Of a DNA stretch of 64,000 nt, positions 10,197-18,768 are shown piece after piece. The stretch is from Deltaproteobacteria bacterium (GTDB lineage Bacteria > Desulfobacterota > Binatia > Binatales > Binataceae), in assembly GCA_021794015.1 (NCBI GenBank), contig JAJYRQ010000004.1, positions 1-64,000 of the forward strand, given 5' to 3'. The stretch's first letter is position 1. Each line of letters begins with the position of its first letter. The notes under the pieces are model-generated. The model was given only the letters and a program-made list of their open reading frames with translations, searched no databases and was not told the DNA's origin. Both the position numbers and the translations under genes were made by a program.

Positions 10197-11066
10197 ATGG
10201 ATGTAACGCCCGAATTCGTGAGCGAGGGACTCAGCCGCGCCCGTTACGTTACCAACCAACGGGTCGAAACCGCTGTCTTCCTGGCGCTTGCGCTGGACAA
10301 GCCGCTGCTTATCGAAGGACCGGCCGGAGTCGGCAAGACCGAGGTCGCAAAAGTGCTCGCCGAACTCTTGGACGCCGAGCTCATCAGGCTCCAGTGCTAC
10401 GAAGGGCTCGACCAGGCCCACGCCCTCTACGAATGGAACTATCAGAAGCAGCTCCTGCGCATCCAGACCGACCAGCGCCAGGGACTCAACTGGGACGAGG
10501 TGCGCCAGCACATCTTCTCGGCCGACTACCTGCTTGAACGGCCGCTGCTTAAGGCGATTACCACGCCGCACCGCGCCGTGCTGCTGATTGACGAAGTTGA
10601 CAAGGCGGACGAGGAGTTCGAGGCCTTTCTGCTCGAGCTTTTGTCCGACTTCCAGGTGACGGTGCCCGAGCTGGGGACGATCCGGGCGACCAAGGCGCCG
10701 GCGGCGGTGCTTACTTCGAACCGCGCGCGCGAGCTTTCCGAGGCGCTGCGCCGGCGTTGTCTTTACCTGTTCATCGATTTTCCCGGCGTCGAACAGGAGC
10801 GCCGGATAATCGAACTCAAGGTGCCGGGGATGGAGGCCCGCCTGGCAGCCGAGGTGGCCCGTTTCGTCAACGCCCTGCGCAAGCTTGAGTTGAGGAAGCC
10901 GCCTTCAATCGCCGAGGCGCTTGACTGGGCGCGGGCGCTTTTACGCTTGCGGCTTAAGGAGCTGGAGGCGCAGTCGATCCGTTCGACGCTTGGCCTTTTG
11001 CTCAAGCATGAGGAGGACCGCGCGCGGGCCGAAGCCAGGGTTGGGGCGCTACTCGGGCGTTCTTGA
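10197..11066 (+). CDS. MoxR-family AAA+ ATPase
   Basis: This 289-residue AAA+ protein has a Walker A (GPAGVGKTEVAK, residues 41-52), a Walker B (LLIDEVDKAD, about 130) and a sensor region LTSNRARELSEALRRRC. MoxR-type ATPases act as chaperones that insert cofactors or assemble complexes, usually together with a von Willebrand A protein. Here the next gene is such a partner, starting one base into the TGA stop. The pair resembles CoxD/CoxE, but no carbon monoxide dehydrogenase gene is nearby, so the client is unknown. Confidence 0.9.
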   Translation: MDVTPEFVSEGLSRARYVTNQRVETAVFLALALDKPLLIEGPAGVGKTEVAKVLAELLDAELIRLQCYEGLDQAHALYEWNYQKQLLRIQTDQRQGLNWDEVRQHIFSADYLLERPLLKAITTPHRAVLLIDEVDKADEEFEAFLLELLSDFQVTVPELGTIRATKAPAAVLTSNRARELSEALRRRCLYLFIDFPGVEQERRIIELKVPGMEARLAAEVARFVNALRKLELRKPPSIAEALDWARALLRLRLKELEAQSIRSTLGLLLKHEEDRARAEARVGALLGRS

Positions 11067-12430
11067 TGACGACGCTTTTCGGCCGTCTCCATGATTTCGT
11101 CGCGGCGCTGCGGGCCGCCGGAATCCGCGTTTCAGTGGGCGAAACGATGGACGCGATGCGGGCCGTGGCTGCCGTCGGACTATGGCCGGGCCCGATGCGC
11201 GAGGCGCTTGCCGCCGCCTTGGTGAAAGACGAAGCGGACCGCCCGCTTTTCGACCGCATCTTTGATCGTTGCTTCAGCTCCGCCGCTTCCCGGGGCAAAA
11301 GCGGCCAGCCGGCCGGTGCGACAGACCCGCAAGCCGCAGGGCAGGGCCGTGCGGGCGCAAGCAGTTGCGGCGAAAAGGCTCCCTCGCGGGCACCCGACCA
11401 CGCCAACGCCGACCATCCGCGCTTCAAGGGCAAGGCGGCGCCTGCGCCCCGGCGCCATGCCGATCCTCACGCGCTGCATTCTCTAAGCGGGCGAGACGAG
11501 CTTTCTGCCGCGCGGGGCATCCCGGCAGGCGTGCAGCCGAGCCCGCCGACACGGGGCGAAGCTCCCGCTGCGGCCGACCGGGCCGCGCCCTTCGAGGACG
11601 CGCAGCCGGGATGGGCCGCGCGCGCCGCCCGGATGCGCGCGCTCGAGCTTAAGCCTTTCGCGGCTTATACGGAGGTTGACTATGCCGCCGCGCGCGAGGC
11701 GCTGGAAAAGCTCAGGCGGCTTTTCCAGACACGGCCCGGGCGCAGGCTTGCCCGCGCGAGCTTTGGGCAGTTGGACTTCAGGCGCACGATTCGGGCCGGC
11801 CTTCAGCGCGGCGGCGTGATGGCCGAGCTGAAGATGCGTGCGCGGCGGCCGGATCACGCCGAACTGCTGTTGTTGGCCGATCTCTCGGGTTCGGTTCGCT
11901 ATGCCGCCGAACTGGCGCTTGAGCTAATCGCCGCGCTCGGGCGCTGTTTCCGTCGTTTGCAGGCGTTCGCCTACGTGGACCGGCTCTCCGAGGCGTCGTT
12001 CGAGCGGGGCTATTTGGTGCTTACGCCGCCGCTGGACCTTTACGCTCGCTCTGATTTCGGCCTGGTCCTGGAGCAGCTTTGGCGCGAGCTTGGCCCGACG
12101 CTGAATCGGCAGACGGTGGTTGTGATCCTGGGCGATGGGCGTAATAACCGGCGTCCGCCCCGGCTTGAGCTTTTGCGGGCGCTCGGCGAGCGCTGCCGGG
12201 CGGTGGTGTGGCTTTCGCCCGAGCCGCGAGAGCGCTGGGGAATCGGCGACAGCGCGCTCTTGCAGTATGCGCGGGAGGTTGACGCGCTCGTTTCGTGCGA
12301 GAATCTCCGCCAACTGAGCAGCGCGCTTGTGCGCCTGCCCCGGCATAAAGCCGCCGGTTCGCGTGCGGTCGCCGGACGGCACAGGCCGGCGTTCTGGCAA
12401 AGCGCAAAAGCCGGCTTTGCCCTTCCTTGA
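11066..12430 (+). CDS. VWA-domain protein, CoxE-like
   Basis: The start is taken as the ATG at 11066, overlapping the MoxR stop by one base (TGATG), giving 454 residues; a TTG one codon upstream is also possible. After a short N-terminal helical part comes a long low-complexity, Ala/Pro/Arg-rich linker (about 70-190). The C-terminal half is a von Willebrand A domain with the metal-site motif DLSGS near residue 272, followed by VIVLGDGRNN-like sequence (read as VVVILGDGRNNRRPP). It is probably the partner of the MoxR ATPase in maturing an unknown complex. It ends just before the cobalamin riboswitch, so it is not part of that regulon. Confidence 0.85.
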   Translation: MTTLFGRLHDFVAALRAAGIRVSVGETMDAMRAVAAVGLWPGPMREALAAALVKDEADRPLFDRIFDRCFSSAASRGKSGQPAGATDPQAAGQGRAGASSCGEKAPSRAPDHANADHPRFKGKAAPAPRRHADPHALHSLSGRDELSAARGIPAGVQPSPPTRGEAPAAADRAAPFEDAQPGWAARAARMRALELKPFAAYTEVDYAAAREALEKLRRLFQTRPGRRLARASFGQLDFRRTIRAGLQRGGVMAELKMRARRPDHAELLLLADLSGSVRYAAELALELIAALGRCFRRLQAFAYVDRLSEASFERGYLVLTPPLDLYARSDFGLVLEQLWRELGPTLNRQTVVVILGDGRNNRRPPRLELLRALGERCRAVVWLSPEPRERWGIGDSALLQYAREVDALVSCENLRQLSSALVRLPRHKAAGSRAVAGRHRPAFWQSAKAGFALP

Positions 12431-12459
12431 CCGGCCGGTTCGGTTCTGGCAGCGTAAAG

Positions 12460-12640
12460 AGCGTTCGCTGGCGGTTTCAAGGGAAGCCCGGTGAAAGGCC
12501 GGCACGGCCCCCGCCACTGTAACCGGAACGAAAGCGGGCTTAAGCCACTGCTCCTGGGCGAAAACGGGGGCGGGAAGGCGCCGCAAGTAGGAAGAGCCGC
12601 CTGGGACGGCACGCCGGAAGTCAGGAGACCTACCGCAGCG
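12460..12640 (+). promoter_or_regulatory. Cobalamin (AdoCbl) riboswitch
   Basis: The stretch contains the conserved elements of the B12 riboswitch in order: ggtgaaa with paired flanks (12490-12500), the gccactgtaacc box (12513-12524), a second gccactg (12544-12550), gggaaggcgcc (about 12571-12582), and gccggaagtcaggagacctacc split over 12613-12634. It lies about 160 bases upstream of cbiA and faces the cobalamin operon. Riboswitches of this class normally turn expression off when adenosylcobalamin is abundant. I see no clear rho-independent terminator, so control may act on translation or through rho. Confidence 0.95.
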
Positions 12641-12796
12641 AAGATCCCGTGGCAGTCCTCCGGGGCGCGAGGGCGAAAAAAGCAGCCGGTCTCTTCGCAC
12701 CCTAAACAGCGCTGGCGCCCGCGGCTTGACGGGTCGCCCCGAGGACCATGCCAAAGGACCCGGCGGGCCGCCCCCGGCCGCCGAGGCGCGCAAAGT

Positions 12797-14242
12797 ATGG
12801 TCCACACTCGCAGCACGGGACGAATCATGATCGCCGCGCCGGCCAGCGGCCAGGGCAAGACCACGGTTACCCTGGGGCTGCTCGGTGCCTTCAGGCGTCG
12901 CGGTGTCAAGGCCGCGCCCTTCAAAGTGGGACCCGACTTTATCGATCCGGGGCTTCACCGCCTGGCGGCTGGGGGGGCGGTTTCGCACAACCTTGACGGC
13001 TGGATGCTCCCGCAGGAGGAGAACCGGGCGCTTTTGCTGCGCCACAGCGTCGGATGCGAGATCGCCGTGATCGAGGGAGTGATGGGCCTTTTCGACGGCT
13101 ACAGCCAGCCTAACGCGCGCCCGGCGCCGGGCAGTACCGCCGAGATGGCGCTTTGGCTGGCCGCACCGACCATCCTGGTTGTCGACGCCCACGGCTTGGC
13201 CCAGAGTATCGCCGCGCTGGTAAGCGGGTTTCAACAATACGAGCCGAGGCTAAGGCTTGCCGGGGTGATTGCCACCAAGGTCGGCAGCGACGGGCACGCA
13301 AAGCTTCTCGCCGAGGCGCTGCAAGAAGGCTGCGGCTTCCCTCTTTTTGGAGCGATCCTGCGCGATGCGGAGTTGGCGATCCCGGAGCGCCATCTGGGGC
13401 TCAAGACCGCCGAAGAGTTCGGCCGCCAAGAGGCGCTTTTCAGCCGGCTGGCGGAGGTATTTGCCGCGCGGGTTGATCTGGACGCCGTGAGGGAAGCGGC
13501 AGGCTCTGCGCCGGCGCTTGCCGGTGAGCCGTTTGCGACGCAAGAGCCGGCGGCCGAGCCGGCGCGGGTCACGATTGCGGTCGCCCGCGATCGGGCGTTT
13601 TGCTTCAACTATGCCGACAACTTCGACCGGCTGCGCCGGGCGGGGGCGCGCCTCTTGTTCTTCAGCCCGCTTGAACAGACGCGGCTTGCGCCGGGCGTGG
13701 ACGCGCTTTGGCTCGGCGGAGGCTACCCGGAGCTTTACGCCGCCGAGTTGGCCGACAATTCAGCGATGCGCCGCGAGATAGCCGCATTTGCCCGCGCAGG
13801 CGGGCCGGTTTACGCCGAATGCGGCGGCTTCATCTACCTCTGCCGCGAGCTGGTCACGGCCGAGGGCCGGCGCTATCCGATGGCTGGGGTTTTCCCCCTG
13901 GCGGTGCGCATGGACAGCCGGCTGCGGGCGTTGGGGTACCGCGAGGTTGCGGTCGGCGAGGGTCATCCCTTCTTCCCGGCCGGAATGCTCCTTCGCGGGC
14001 ACGAGTTTCATTACTCACAGCTTGAGGCCGCTGCGGCTTCGCAAGCCGGCCTTCGGCTTACGCTTGAGCTTCGCGCCCGCGGGCGCAGCGCCGCTGAAGG
14101 ATACTGCCTGGGCCGCACGGTGGGCAGCTACGCCCACTTGCATCTCGGCTGCAACCCGCAGGCAGCCGAAAGCTTCGTCGAAGCGGTGGCCGCGGCGCGC
14201 CACGCCCACGCCGCGCGAGCCGGCATGGGGGACCATGGCTGA
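12797..14242 (+). CDS. cbiA: Cobyrinic acid a,c-diamide synthase
   Basis: This enzyme amidates the a and c side chains of cob(y)rinic acid using glutamine and ATP. The start is placed at ATG 12797, giving 481 residues, because the longer frame runs back through the riboswitch. APASGQGKTTVT is the P-loop near residue 13, KVGPDFIDPGLH is the substrate/ATP region, and the class I glutaminase domain has its nucleophile in YAECGGFIYL. The His-Leu tail SYAHLHLG completes the triad. It is the first gene of the riboswitch-controlled operon and overlaps cbiD by 8 bases. Confidence 0.95.
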   Translation: MVHTRSTGRIMIAAPASGQGKTTVTLGLLGAFRRRGVKAAPFKVGPDFIDPGLHRLAAGGAVSHNLDGWMLPQEENRALLLRHSVGCEIAVIEGVMGLFDGYSQPNARPAPGSTAEMALWLAAPTILVVDAHGLAQSIAALVSGFQQYEPRLRLAGVIATKVGSDGHAKLLAEALQEGCGFPLFGAILRDAELAIPERHLGLKTAEEFGRQEALFSRLAEVFAARVDLDAVREAAGSAPALAGEPFATQEPAAEPARVTIAVARDRAFCFNYADNFDRLRRAGARLLFFSPLEQTRLAPGVDALWLGGGYPELYAAELADNSAMRREIAAFARAGGPVYAECGGFIYLCRELVTAEGRRYPMAGVFPLAVRMDSRLRALGYREVAVGEGHPFFPAGMLLRGHEFHYSQLEAAAASQAGLRLTLELRARGRSAAEGYCLGRTVGSYAHLHLGCNPQAAESFVEAVAAARHAHAARAGMGDHG

Positions 14243-15335
14243 GACGCAAAACGGCGTAAGACGCAAAGGCCTTCGCACCGGCTTTACCACCGGCTCATGC
14301 GCCGCGGCGGCAGCCAAGGCTGCGGCACTGGCGCTGTTTGGCGCCGCGCCGGCTGCACAGGTCGAGATCGTGCTGCCCAACCGCCAGCACGCCCGCTTCA
14401 ACGTTGCCCGTACCGCGGCCAGCGGAGCCGGCATGCTGTGCGCTGTCATCAAGGATGCCGGCGACGACCCGGACGCGACCCACGGCGCCGAGATTTGCGC
14501 TACGGTTTTCCCGGCCGACGCGGGGGTCATCCTGGAGGGCGGTCCCGGCGTGGGCCGCGTCACCCGGCCCGGACTCGGCATCGAGCCGGGCGAGCCGGAC
14601 ATCACGTCCACGCCTCGGCGCATGATAACCGGCGCGGTGAAGGAGGTGATCGCGGCGCATGGCCGGCCGGGCGCCCGCATAGTGATCTCCGTGCCAGGAG
14701 GAGAGGAGATCGCCGCCAAGACGCTTTTGGGGCGGCTCGGCGTGGTCGGCGGAATCGGCATCCTCGGCACCACGGGAATCGTGCGCCCTTACTCGACGGC
14801 GGCCTTTCGCGCCAGCATCACCCAGGCGATCGACGTTGCCCTGGCGGCCGGAGTCGGCGAGGTTGTGCTGACCACCGGCGGCCGTTCGGAGAAGTTCGCC
14901 CAGGGGTTGATTGCGCTGCCCGAGGTCGGCTTTGTGCAGATGGGCGATTTCGTAGGTTTTGCGATGCGCGAGGCGGGGCGCAAAGGGCTGCGCAAGGTGA
15001 CGATCGTCGGCATGGTCGGCAAGCTCTCGAAGATCGCCGACGGCAAGAAAATGACCCACGCCGCAGGCTCCGAGGTGAACTGCGCGATGCTGGCCGAAAT
15101 GGCGCGCACGCTGGGCGCCGCGCCGGAGGTGGTCGCGCAAATCGCCGCAGCCAACACCGCCCGCCACGTGCTCGACCTGGCCGCGGCGCACGGCCTTGCG
15201 GGACTGGCCGACCTGGTATGCCGGCGCGCGGCCGAGAACGCCCGCAGCTTTGCCGGCGACCATCCGCCGGCCGACGGCGTCGAGGTCATCCTCACCGATT
15301 TCGACGGCCGCCCGATCGGCCGCGCCCGCGCTTAA
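14235..15335 (+). CDS. cbiD: Cobalt-precorrin-5B C1-methyltransferase
   Basis: This 366-residue protein methylates C1 of cobalt-precorrin-5B, a step specific to the anaerobic (early cobalt) route. The diagnostic N-terminus LRTGFTTGSCAAAAAKAA and the central PEVGFVQMGDFVGFAMREA match CbiD. The ATG at 14235 lies inside the end of cbiA (8-base overlap), which explains the long spurious upstream extension. The gene supports the view that this organism builds the corrin ring by the cobalt-early pathway. Confidence 0.96.
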   Translation: MAETQNGVRRKGLRTGFTTGSCAAAAAKAAALALFGAAPAAQVEIVLPNRQHARFNVARTAASGAGMLCAVIKDAGDDPDATHGAEICATVFPADAGVILEGGPGVGRVTRPGLGIEPGEPDITSTPRRMITGAVKEVIAAHGRPGARIVISVPGGEEIAAKTLLGRLGVVGGIGILGTTGIVRPYSTAAFRASITQAIDVALAAGVGEVVLTTGGRSEKFAQGLIALPEVGFVQMGDFVGFAMREAGRKGLRKVTIVGMVGKLSKIADGKKMTHAAGSEVNCAMLAEMARTLGAAPEVVAQIAAANTARHVLDLAAAHGLAGLADLVCRRAAENARSFAGDHPPADGVEVILTDFDGRPIGRARA

Positions 15336-15345
15336 GGAGTAGGCG

Positions 15346-16698
15346 ATGACCGAGGAGATGCGTCAGGTTACCGCGCGCGGCCGCGAGATCGAGCAGAGCA
15401 GCTTCGAGACGATCGACCGCGAAGCCGGCAGCCACGGCTTCGACGAGCGCCAGTGGCAAGTTGTGCGCCGCGTCATCCATGCCACCGCCGACTTCGAGTT
15501 CAAGGAGCTTACGGTTTTTCATTGCGACCCGATCGCCGCCGCCGCCAGGGCGCTGGCGCGCGGCGCGCCCATTGTGGTCGACGTCCAGATGATCGCGGCA
15601 GGGCTCAACCCCGACCGGCTCGCCGTGTTCGGCTCGAAGGTCTACTGCTTCATTTCGGATGCGGACGTTATCGCCGAGGCCAAGGCCCAGGGGCTCACCC
15701 GGGCGGTGGCTGCGATGCGCCGGGCGCGGGCGCTGCTCGACGGCGGTATCGTCGCCGTCGGCAACGCGCCGACCGCGCTTTTGGAGGTCGCCCGGATGGT
15801 GCGCGAGGAGGGGCTCAGGCCGGCGCTGGCGGTGGGTGTTCCGGTCGGCTTTGTCAATGCGCGCGAGTCGAAGGAGGAGTTGCTCTCGCTGGCTGTTCCC
15901 GCGGTTGTCACCCGGGGACGAAAAGGCGGCAGCACCATCGCGGTTGCGATACTGCACGCTTTGTTTGCGCTTGCCGAGCGGGCGGGAGCCGCCGCTTCGG
16001 CCAGGGGGCCGGCGGTGCGCGCCGAGGCGGGCATGGCCGAGTCGGCGGCGGCAGGCTGCGCAGCGGAGGCTGCGGTTAGCGTTGTCGGAATCGGCAACGA
16101 CGGTCCGCCAGGGCTCTCGGCGCGAGCGGCGCGCGTGATAGCTGAGGCCGAGCTTCTCTGCGGCGGCGAGCGCCATCTGGGGTTTTTCCCCGAGCATCGG
16201 GCCGCGAAGTTTGTCATCCGCTCGAACCTCGCGGAGTTGGTGAGCGCGATCGAAGATGCGCGCGGCCGGCGCGTGGTTGTGCTGGCCTCGGGCGACCCGC
16301 TCTTCTTCGGTGTCGGCAGCTACCTCGTCAGGCGGCTTGGTAAGCAGCGAGTTGCCGTGATGCCGGCGCCGAGCGCGATGCAGGAAGCTTTCGCCCGGAT
16401 TGGCGAACCCTGGGACGACGCAGTCTTGCTGAGCGTCCACGGCCGCAGCATGGACAACCTGGTCGAGAGCCTGCGCGGGCGGCGCAAGGCGGCTATCTTT
16501 ACCGACCCGGTAAACTCGCCGCAGGCGATTGCACGCGCCCTCCTGGCGGCCGGCGTAAGCGGCTTTCGCGCTTACGTCTGCCAGGACCTTGGCGCTCCCA
16601 GCGAACGCGTCCAATCCTTCGGACTCGACCAACTGGCAAAGGCCGAGGGGCTGTCCGACCTTAACGTTCTCATCCTGCTGGAGGAGTCGAAGCCATGA
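15346..16698 (+). CDS. Fused cobalt-precorrin-8 methylmutase / precorrin-6B C5-methyltransferase (CbiC-CbiE)
   Basis: This 450-residue protein joins two cobalamin enzymes. Residues 1 to about 212 are CbiC (precorrin-8X methylmutase), with the catalytic histidine His45 in RRVIHATAD and the segment VGNAPTALLEVARM. After an Ala-rich linker (about 213-240), residues 243-450 are CbiE, a SAM-dependent tetrapyrrole methylase starting VSVVGIGNDGPPGLS and containing LASGDPLFFGVG. CbiE is more often separate or fused to CbiT, which here is the next, separate gene (4-base ATGA overlap). Reading is continuous, so this is a genuine fusion in this assembly. Confidence 0.93.
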   Translation: MTEEMRQVTARGREIEQSSFETIDREAGSHGFDERQWQVVRRVIHATADFEFKELTVFHCDPIAAAARALARGAPIVVDVQMIAAGLNPDRLAVFGSKVYCFISDADVIAEAKAQGLTRAVAAMRRARALLDGGIVAVGNAPTALLEVARMVREEGLRPALAVGVPVGFVNARESKEELLSLAVPAVVTRGRKGGSTIAVAILHALFALAERAGAAASARGPAVRAEAGMAESAAAGCAAEAAVSVVGIGNDGPPGLSARAARVIAEAELLCGGERHLGFFPEHRAAKFVIRSNLAELVSAIEDARGRRVVVLASGDPLFFGVGSYLVRRLGKQRVAVMPAPSAMQEAFARIGEPWDDAVLLSVHGRSMDNLVESLRGRRKAAIFTDPVNSPQAIARALLAAGVSGFRAYVCQDLGAPSERVQSFGLDQLAKAEGLSDLNVLILLEESKP

Positions 16699-17315
16699 AA
16701 ACCTGGCAGCCGGGACTGCCCGACGAGCTTTTCTTTCAGCGCAAGCCGGAAAAGGGCCTGATAACCAAGGCCGAGATTCGTATCCTAAGCCTGGCTCGGA
16801 TGGCGCTGGCGGCGGCCGACGTCGTGTGGGACATCGGCACCGGCTCCGGCGCCGTGGCGGTTGAGGCGGCGATGCTCGCTCCCGAAGGCCGAGTCTATGC
16901 GATCGAGAAAAATGCCGAAGACGTCGACATCGCGCGCAAGAACGTCGAGAAGTTCCGCCTGCACAACGTCGAGGTGATTCATGGCCGCGCTCCGCAGGCG
17001 CTCGCCCAGGTGCCGGACGACCCCGACGCTGTCTTCATCGGCGGAAGCGGCGGCGAGATGTCTGAGCTGGTGGGCGAGGTGATCGCCAGGATGCGCCCCC
17101 AAGCCCGGCTCGTCGTCAACGCCATCACGCTGGAAAACCTGGCCGCGGCCCAGCAGGCGCTTAGGCTAAGCGGCTATTCCTACGACGTTACGCTGGTGCA
17201 AATCGCCCGCAGCAAGCCGATCCTCGACTTGGTACGTTTCGAGGCGCTCAACCCGATCTTCATTTTGAGCACGGTCAAGGGCGGCGCAGCCGGCCAGGAA
17301 GGGCAACGGTCATGA
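16695..17315 (+). CDS. cbiT: Cobalt-precorrin-6B C15-methyltransferase (decarboxylating)
   Basis: This 206-residue class I SAM methyltransferase methylates C15 and removes the acetate carboxyl at C12. PDELFFQRKPEKGLITKAEIR at its N-terminus is split around residues 8-28 and is typical of CbiT; VWDIGTGSGAVAVEAAM is SAM motif I, and IEKNAEDVDIARKN follows. It overlaps the CbiC-CbiE fusion by 4 bases and cbiL by 4 bases, consistent with translational coupling and with CbiE and CbiT acting on the same intermediate. Confidence 0.95.
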   Translation: MKTWQPGLPDELFFQRKPEKGLITKAEIRILSLARMALAAADVVWDIGTGSGAVAVEAAMLAPEGRVYAIEKNAEDVDIARKNVEKFRLHNVEVIHGRAPQALAQVPDDPDAVFIGGSGGEMSELVGEVIARMRPQARLVVNAITLENLAAAQQALRLSGYSYDVTLVQIARSKPILDLVRFEALNPIFILSTVKGGAAGQEGQRS

Positions 17316-18073
17316 ATACCGACTACGGAACCTTCTACGGCGTCGGCGTTGGCCCGGGCGATCCCGAGCTGCTCACCCTTCGCGCCCATCGGCTGCTCGG
17401 CGCGGTTGACGTCATCTGCTATCCGGCGTGCAAGCCAGGCGCGTCCAGTTACGCCTTTCGAGTGGTCAAGGAGCTGATCGATCCCACCCGCCAGAGCGTC
17501 AAGGGGCTGGTCTTTCCGATGAGCCGTGACCTCTCGGCGCTCAAGCCCATCTGGCGCCAGTCGGCCGGCGCCATCGTGGAGGAGCTTCGGGCCGGCAAAA
17601 GCGTTGCCTTTATCACCGAGGGCGATCCGATGCTCTACTCGACGTTTCTTCATGTTTACCAGGTGATCGCCGAAGAGCAGCCGGGAATCGCTGTCGAGAT
17701 CGTGCCCGGGGTATCGTCGATAAGCGCCGGCGCCGCCGCCGGCCGGATGGCAATTGCCCAGGGCGAGCAGCGTATCGCAATTATCCCGGCCACCTATCAC
17801 GCCGAGCAAATCCGCGCCACGCTTGAGCGGTTTGACACGGTTGTCCTGATGAAGGTCGGGTCGGTCTTCGACCGGGTGCTCGACGTGCTGGAGGAGATGG
17901 GGTTGGCCGACAAAGCCCTGCTTTTCAGCCGGGTCGGCGCACGCAAGGGCTTTGTCACGCGCGAGGTGCGCGCCTGGCGAGGCCGACCGCTAGGCTACCT
18001 GACAACGCTCATGGTAGTGAAGGACCCCAACCCGTCATTTGAGCCGGAGGCCGGTGCGGAGGAACGGGAATGA
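17312..18073 (+). CDS. cbiL: Cobalt-precorrin-2 C20-methyltransferase
   Basis: This 253-residue tetrapyrrole methylase adds the C20 methyl group to (cobalt-)precorrin-2. It has the family motifs GVGVGPGDPELLT near the start, ITEGDPMLYSTFLH in the middle and VPGVSSISAGAAA after that; the combination with the C-terminal VLMKVG segment points to CobI/CbiL rather than the other methylases. It overlaps both neighbours by 4 bases. Confidence 0.94.
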   Translation: MNTDYGTFYGVGVGPGDPELLTLRAHRLLGAVDVICYPACKPGASSYAFRVVKELIDPTRQSVKGLVFPMSRDLSALKPIWRQSAGAIVEELRAGKSVAFITEGDPMLYSTFLHVYQVIAEEQPGIAVEIVPGVSSISAGAAAGRMAIAQGEQRIAIIPATYHAEQIRATLERFDTVVLMKVGSVFDRVLDVLEEMGLADKALLFSRVGARKGFVTREVRAWRGRPLGYLTTLMVVKDPNPSFEPEAGAEERE

Positions 18074-18768
18074 GCCGCTTTAGCGCCGAGGAGTTAAGAG
18101 GAGTTTACCGGGCGGTGCTGACCCGGCGCGACGTCCGCGCCTTTCGCTCCGATCCCGTAGCGCAGCCGACGCTCGCCCGGCTGCTGCTGGCCGCCCATCA
18201 CGGCCCCTCGGTCGGCTTCATGCAGCCGTGGAATTTCATCGTGATAACCGACCTGGCGCTAAAGCGCGAAATCCATGCGATGGTAGCGCGGGAGAAGGAA
18301 CTGGCGGCTGCGGATTTTAGCGGTCCGCGGCGCGAAGTGTACGACCGGCTCAAGCTCGAGGGCATCCTGGAGGCGCCGGTTAACCTCTGCGTTACCTGCG
18401 ATCCCGAGCGCTTCGGCCCCGGCGTCATCGGCCGTCATACGATCCGCGAGACCGACGTTTTCAGCGTATGCTGCGCGGTGCAGAATCTCTGGCTTGCGGC
18501 GCGGGCCGAAGGCCTGGGCGTGGGCTGGGTGAGCATCCTGCGCAACGATCTGCTGCGCGCGCTGCTCAAGATTCCCGAGCCGGTCTTCCCGGTGGCCTAC
18601 CTCTGCATCGGCTACCCCGAGCGCTTTGCAAGCCGCCCCGAACTGGAAGAGATCGGCTGGGCGCCCCGGGTCGATCTCAAGGAGCTTATCTTCGCCAACG
18701 GCTGGGGCCGGCGCGACGGCGTTGAGGCCCTGGCCGAGGCGGCCGGCGCCGAGGACCTCTTGCGATGA
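18070..18768 (+). CDS. bluB: 5,6-dimethylbenzimidazole synthase
   Basis: This 232-residue flavin-destructase of the nitroreductase fold turns FMNH2 and O2 into dimethylbenzimidazole, the lower ligand of B12. RRDVRAFRSDPV near the N-terminus and the segment GPSVGFMQPWNFI are characteristic of BluB, and IRETDVFSVCCAVQNLWLAARAEG matches its dimer core. Its reaction needs molecular oxygen, whereas the ring-building genes around it are of the oxygen-independent type, so the organism probably meets oxygen. It overlaps cbiL and cbiF by 4 bases each. Confidence 0.93.
   Translation: MSRFSAEELRGVYRAVLTRRDVRAFRSDPVAQPTLARLLLAAHHGPSVGFMQPWNFIVITDLALKREIHAMVAREKELAAADFSGPRREVYDRLKLEGILEAPVNLCVTCDPERFGPGVIGRHTIRETDVFSVCCAVQNLWLAARAEGLGVGWVSILRNDLLRALLKIPEPVFPVAYLCIGYPERFASRPELEEIGWAPRVDLKELIFANGWGRRDGVEALAEAAGAEDLLR

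Noticed and set aside
12491..12796. N-terminal extension of cbiA through the riboswitch
   Set aside because: This stretch forms the conserved cobalamin riboswitch, and CbiA homology begins near 12797.
11924..13237. A 437-residue minus-strand frame across the VWA gene, riboswitch and cbiA
   Set aside because: It crosses a well-supported riboswitch and two genes on the other strand and shows no domain.
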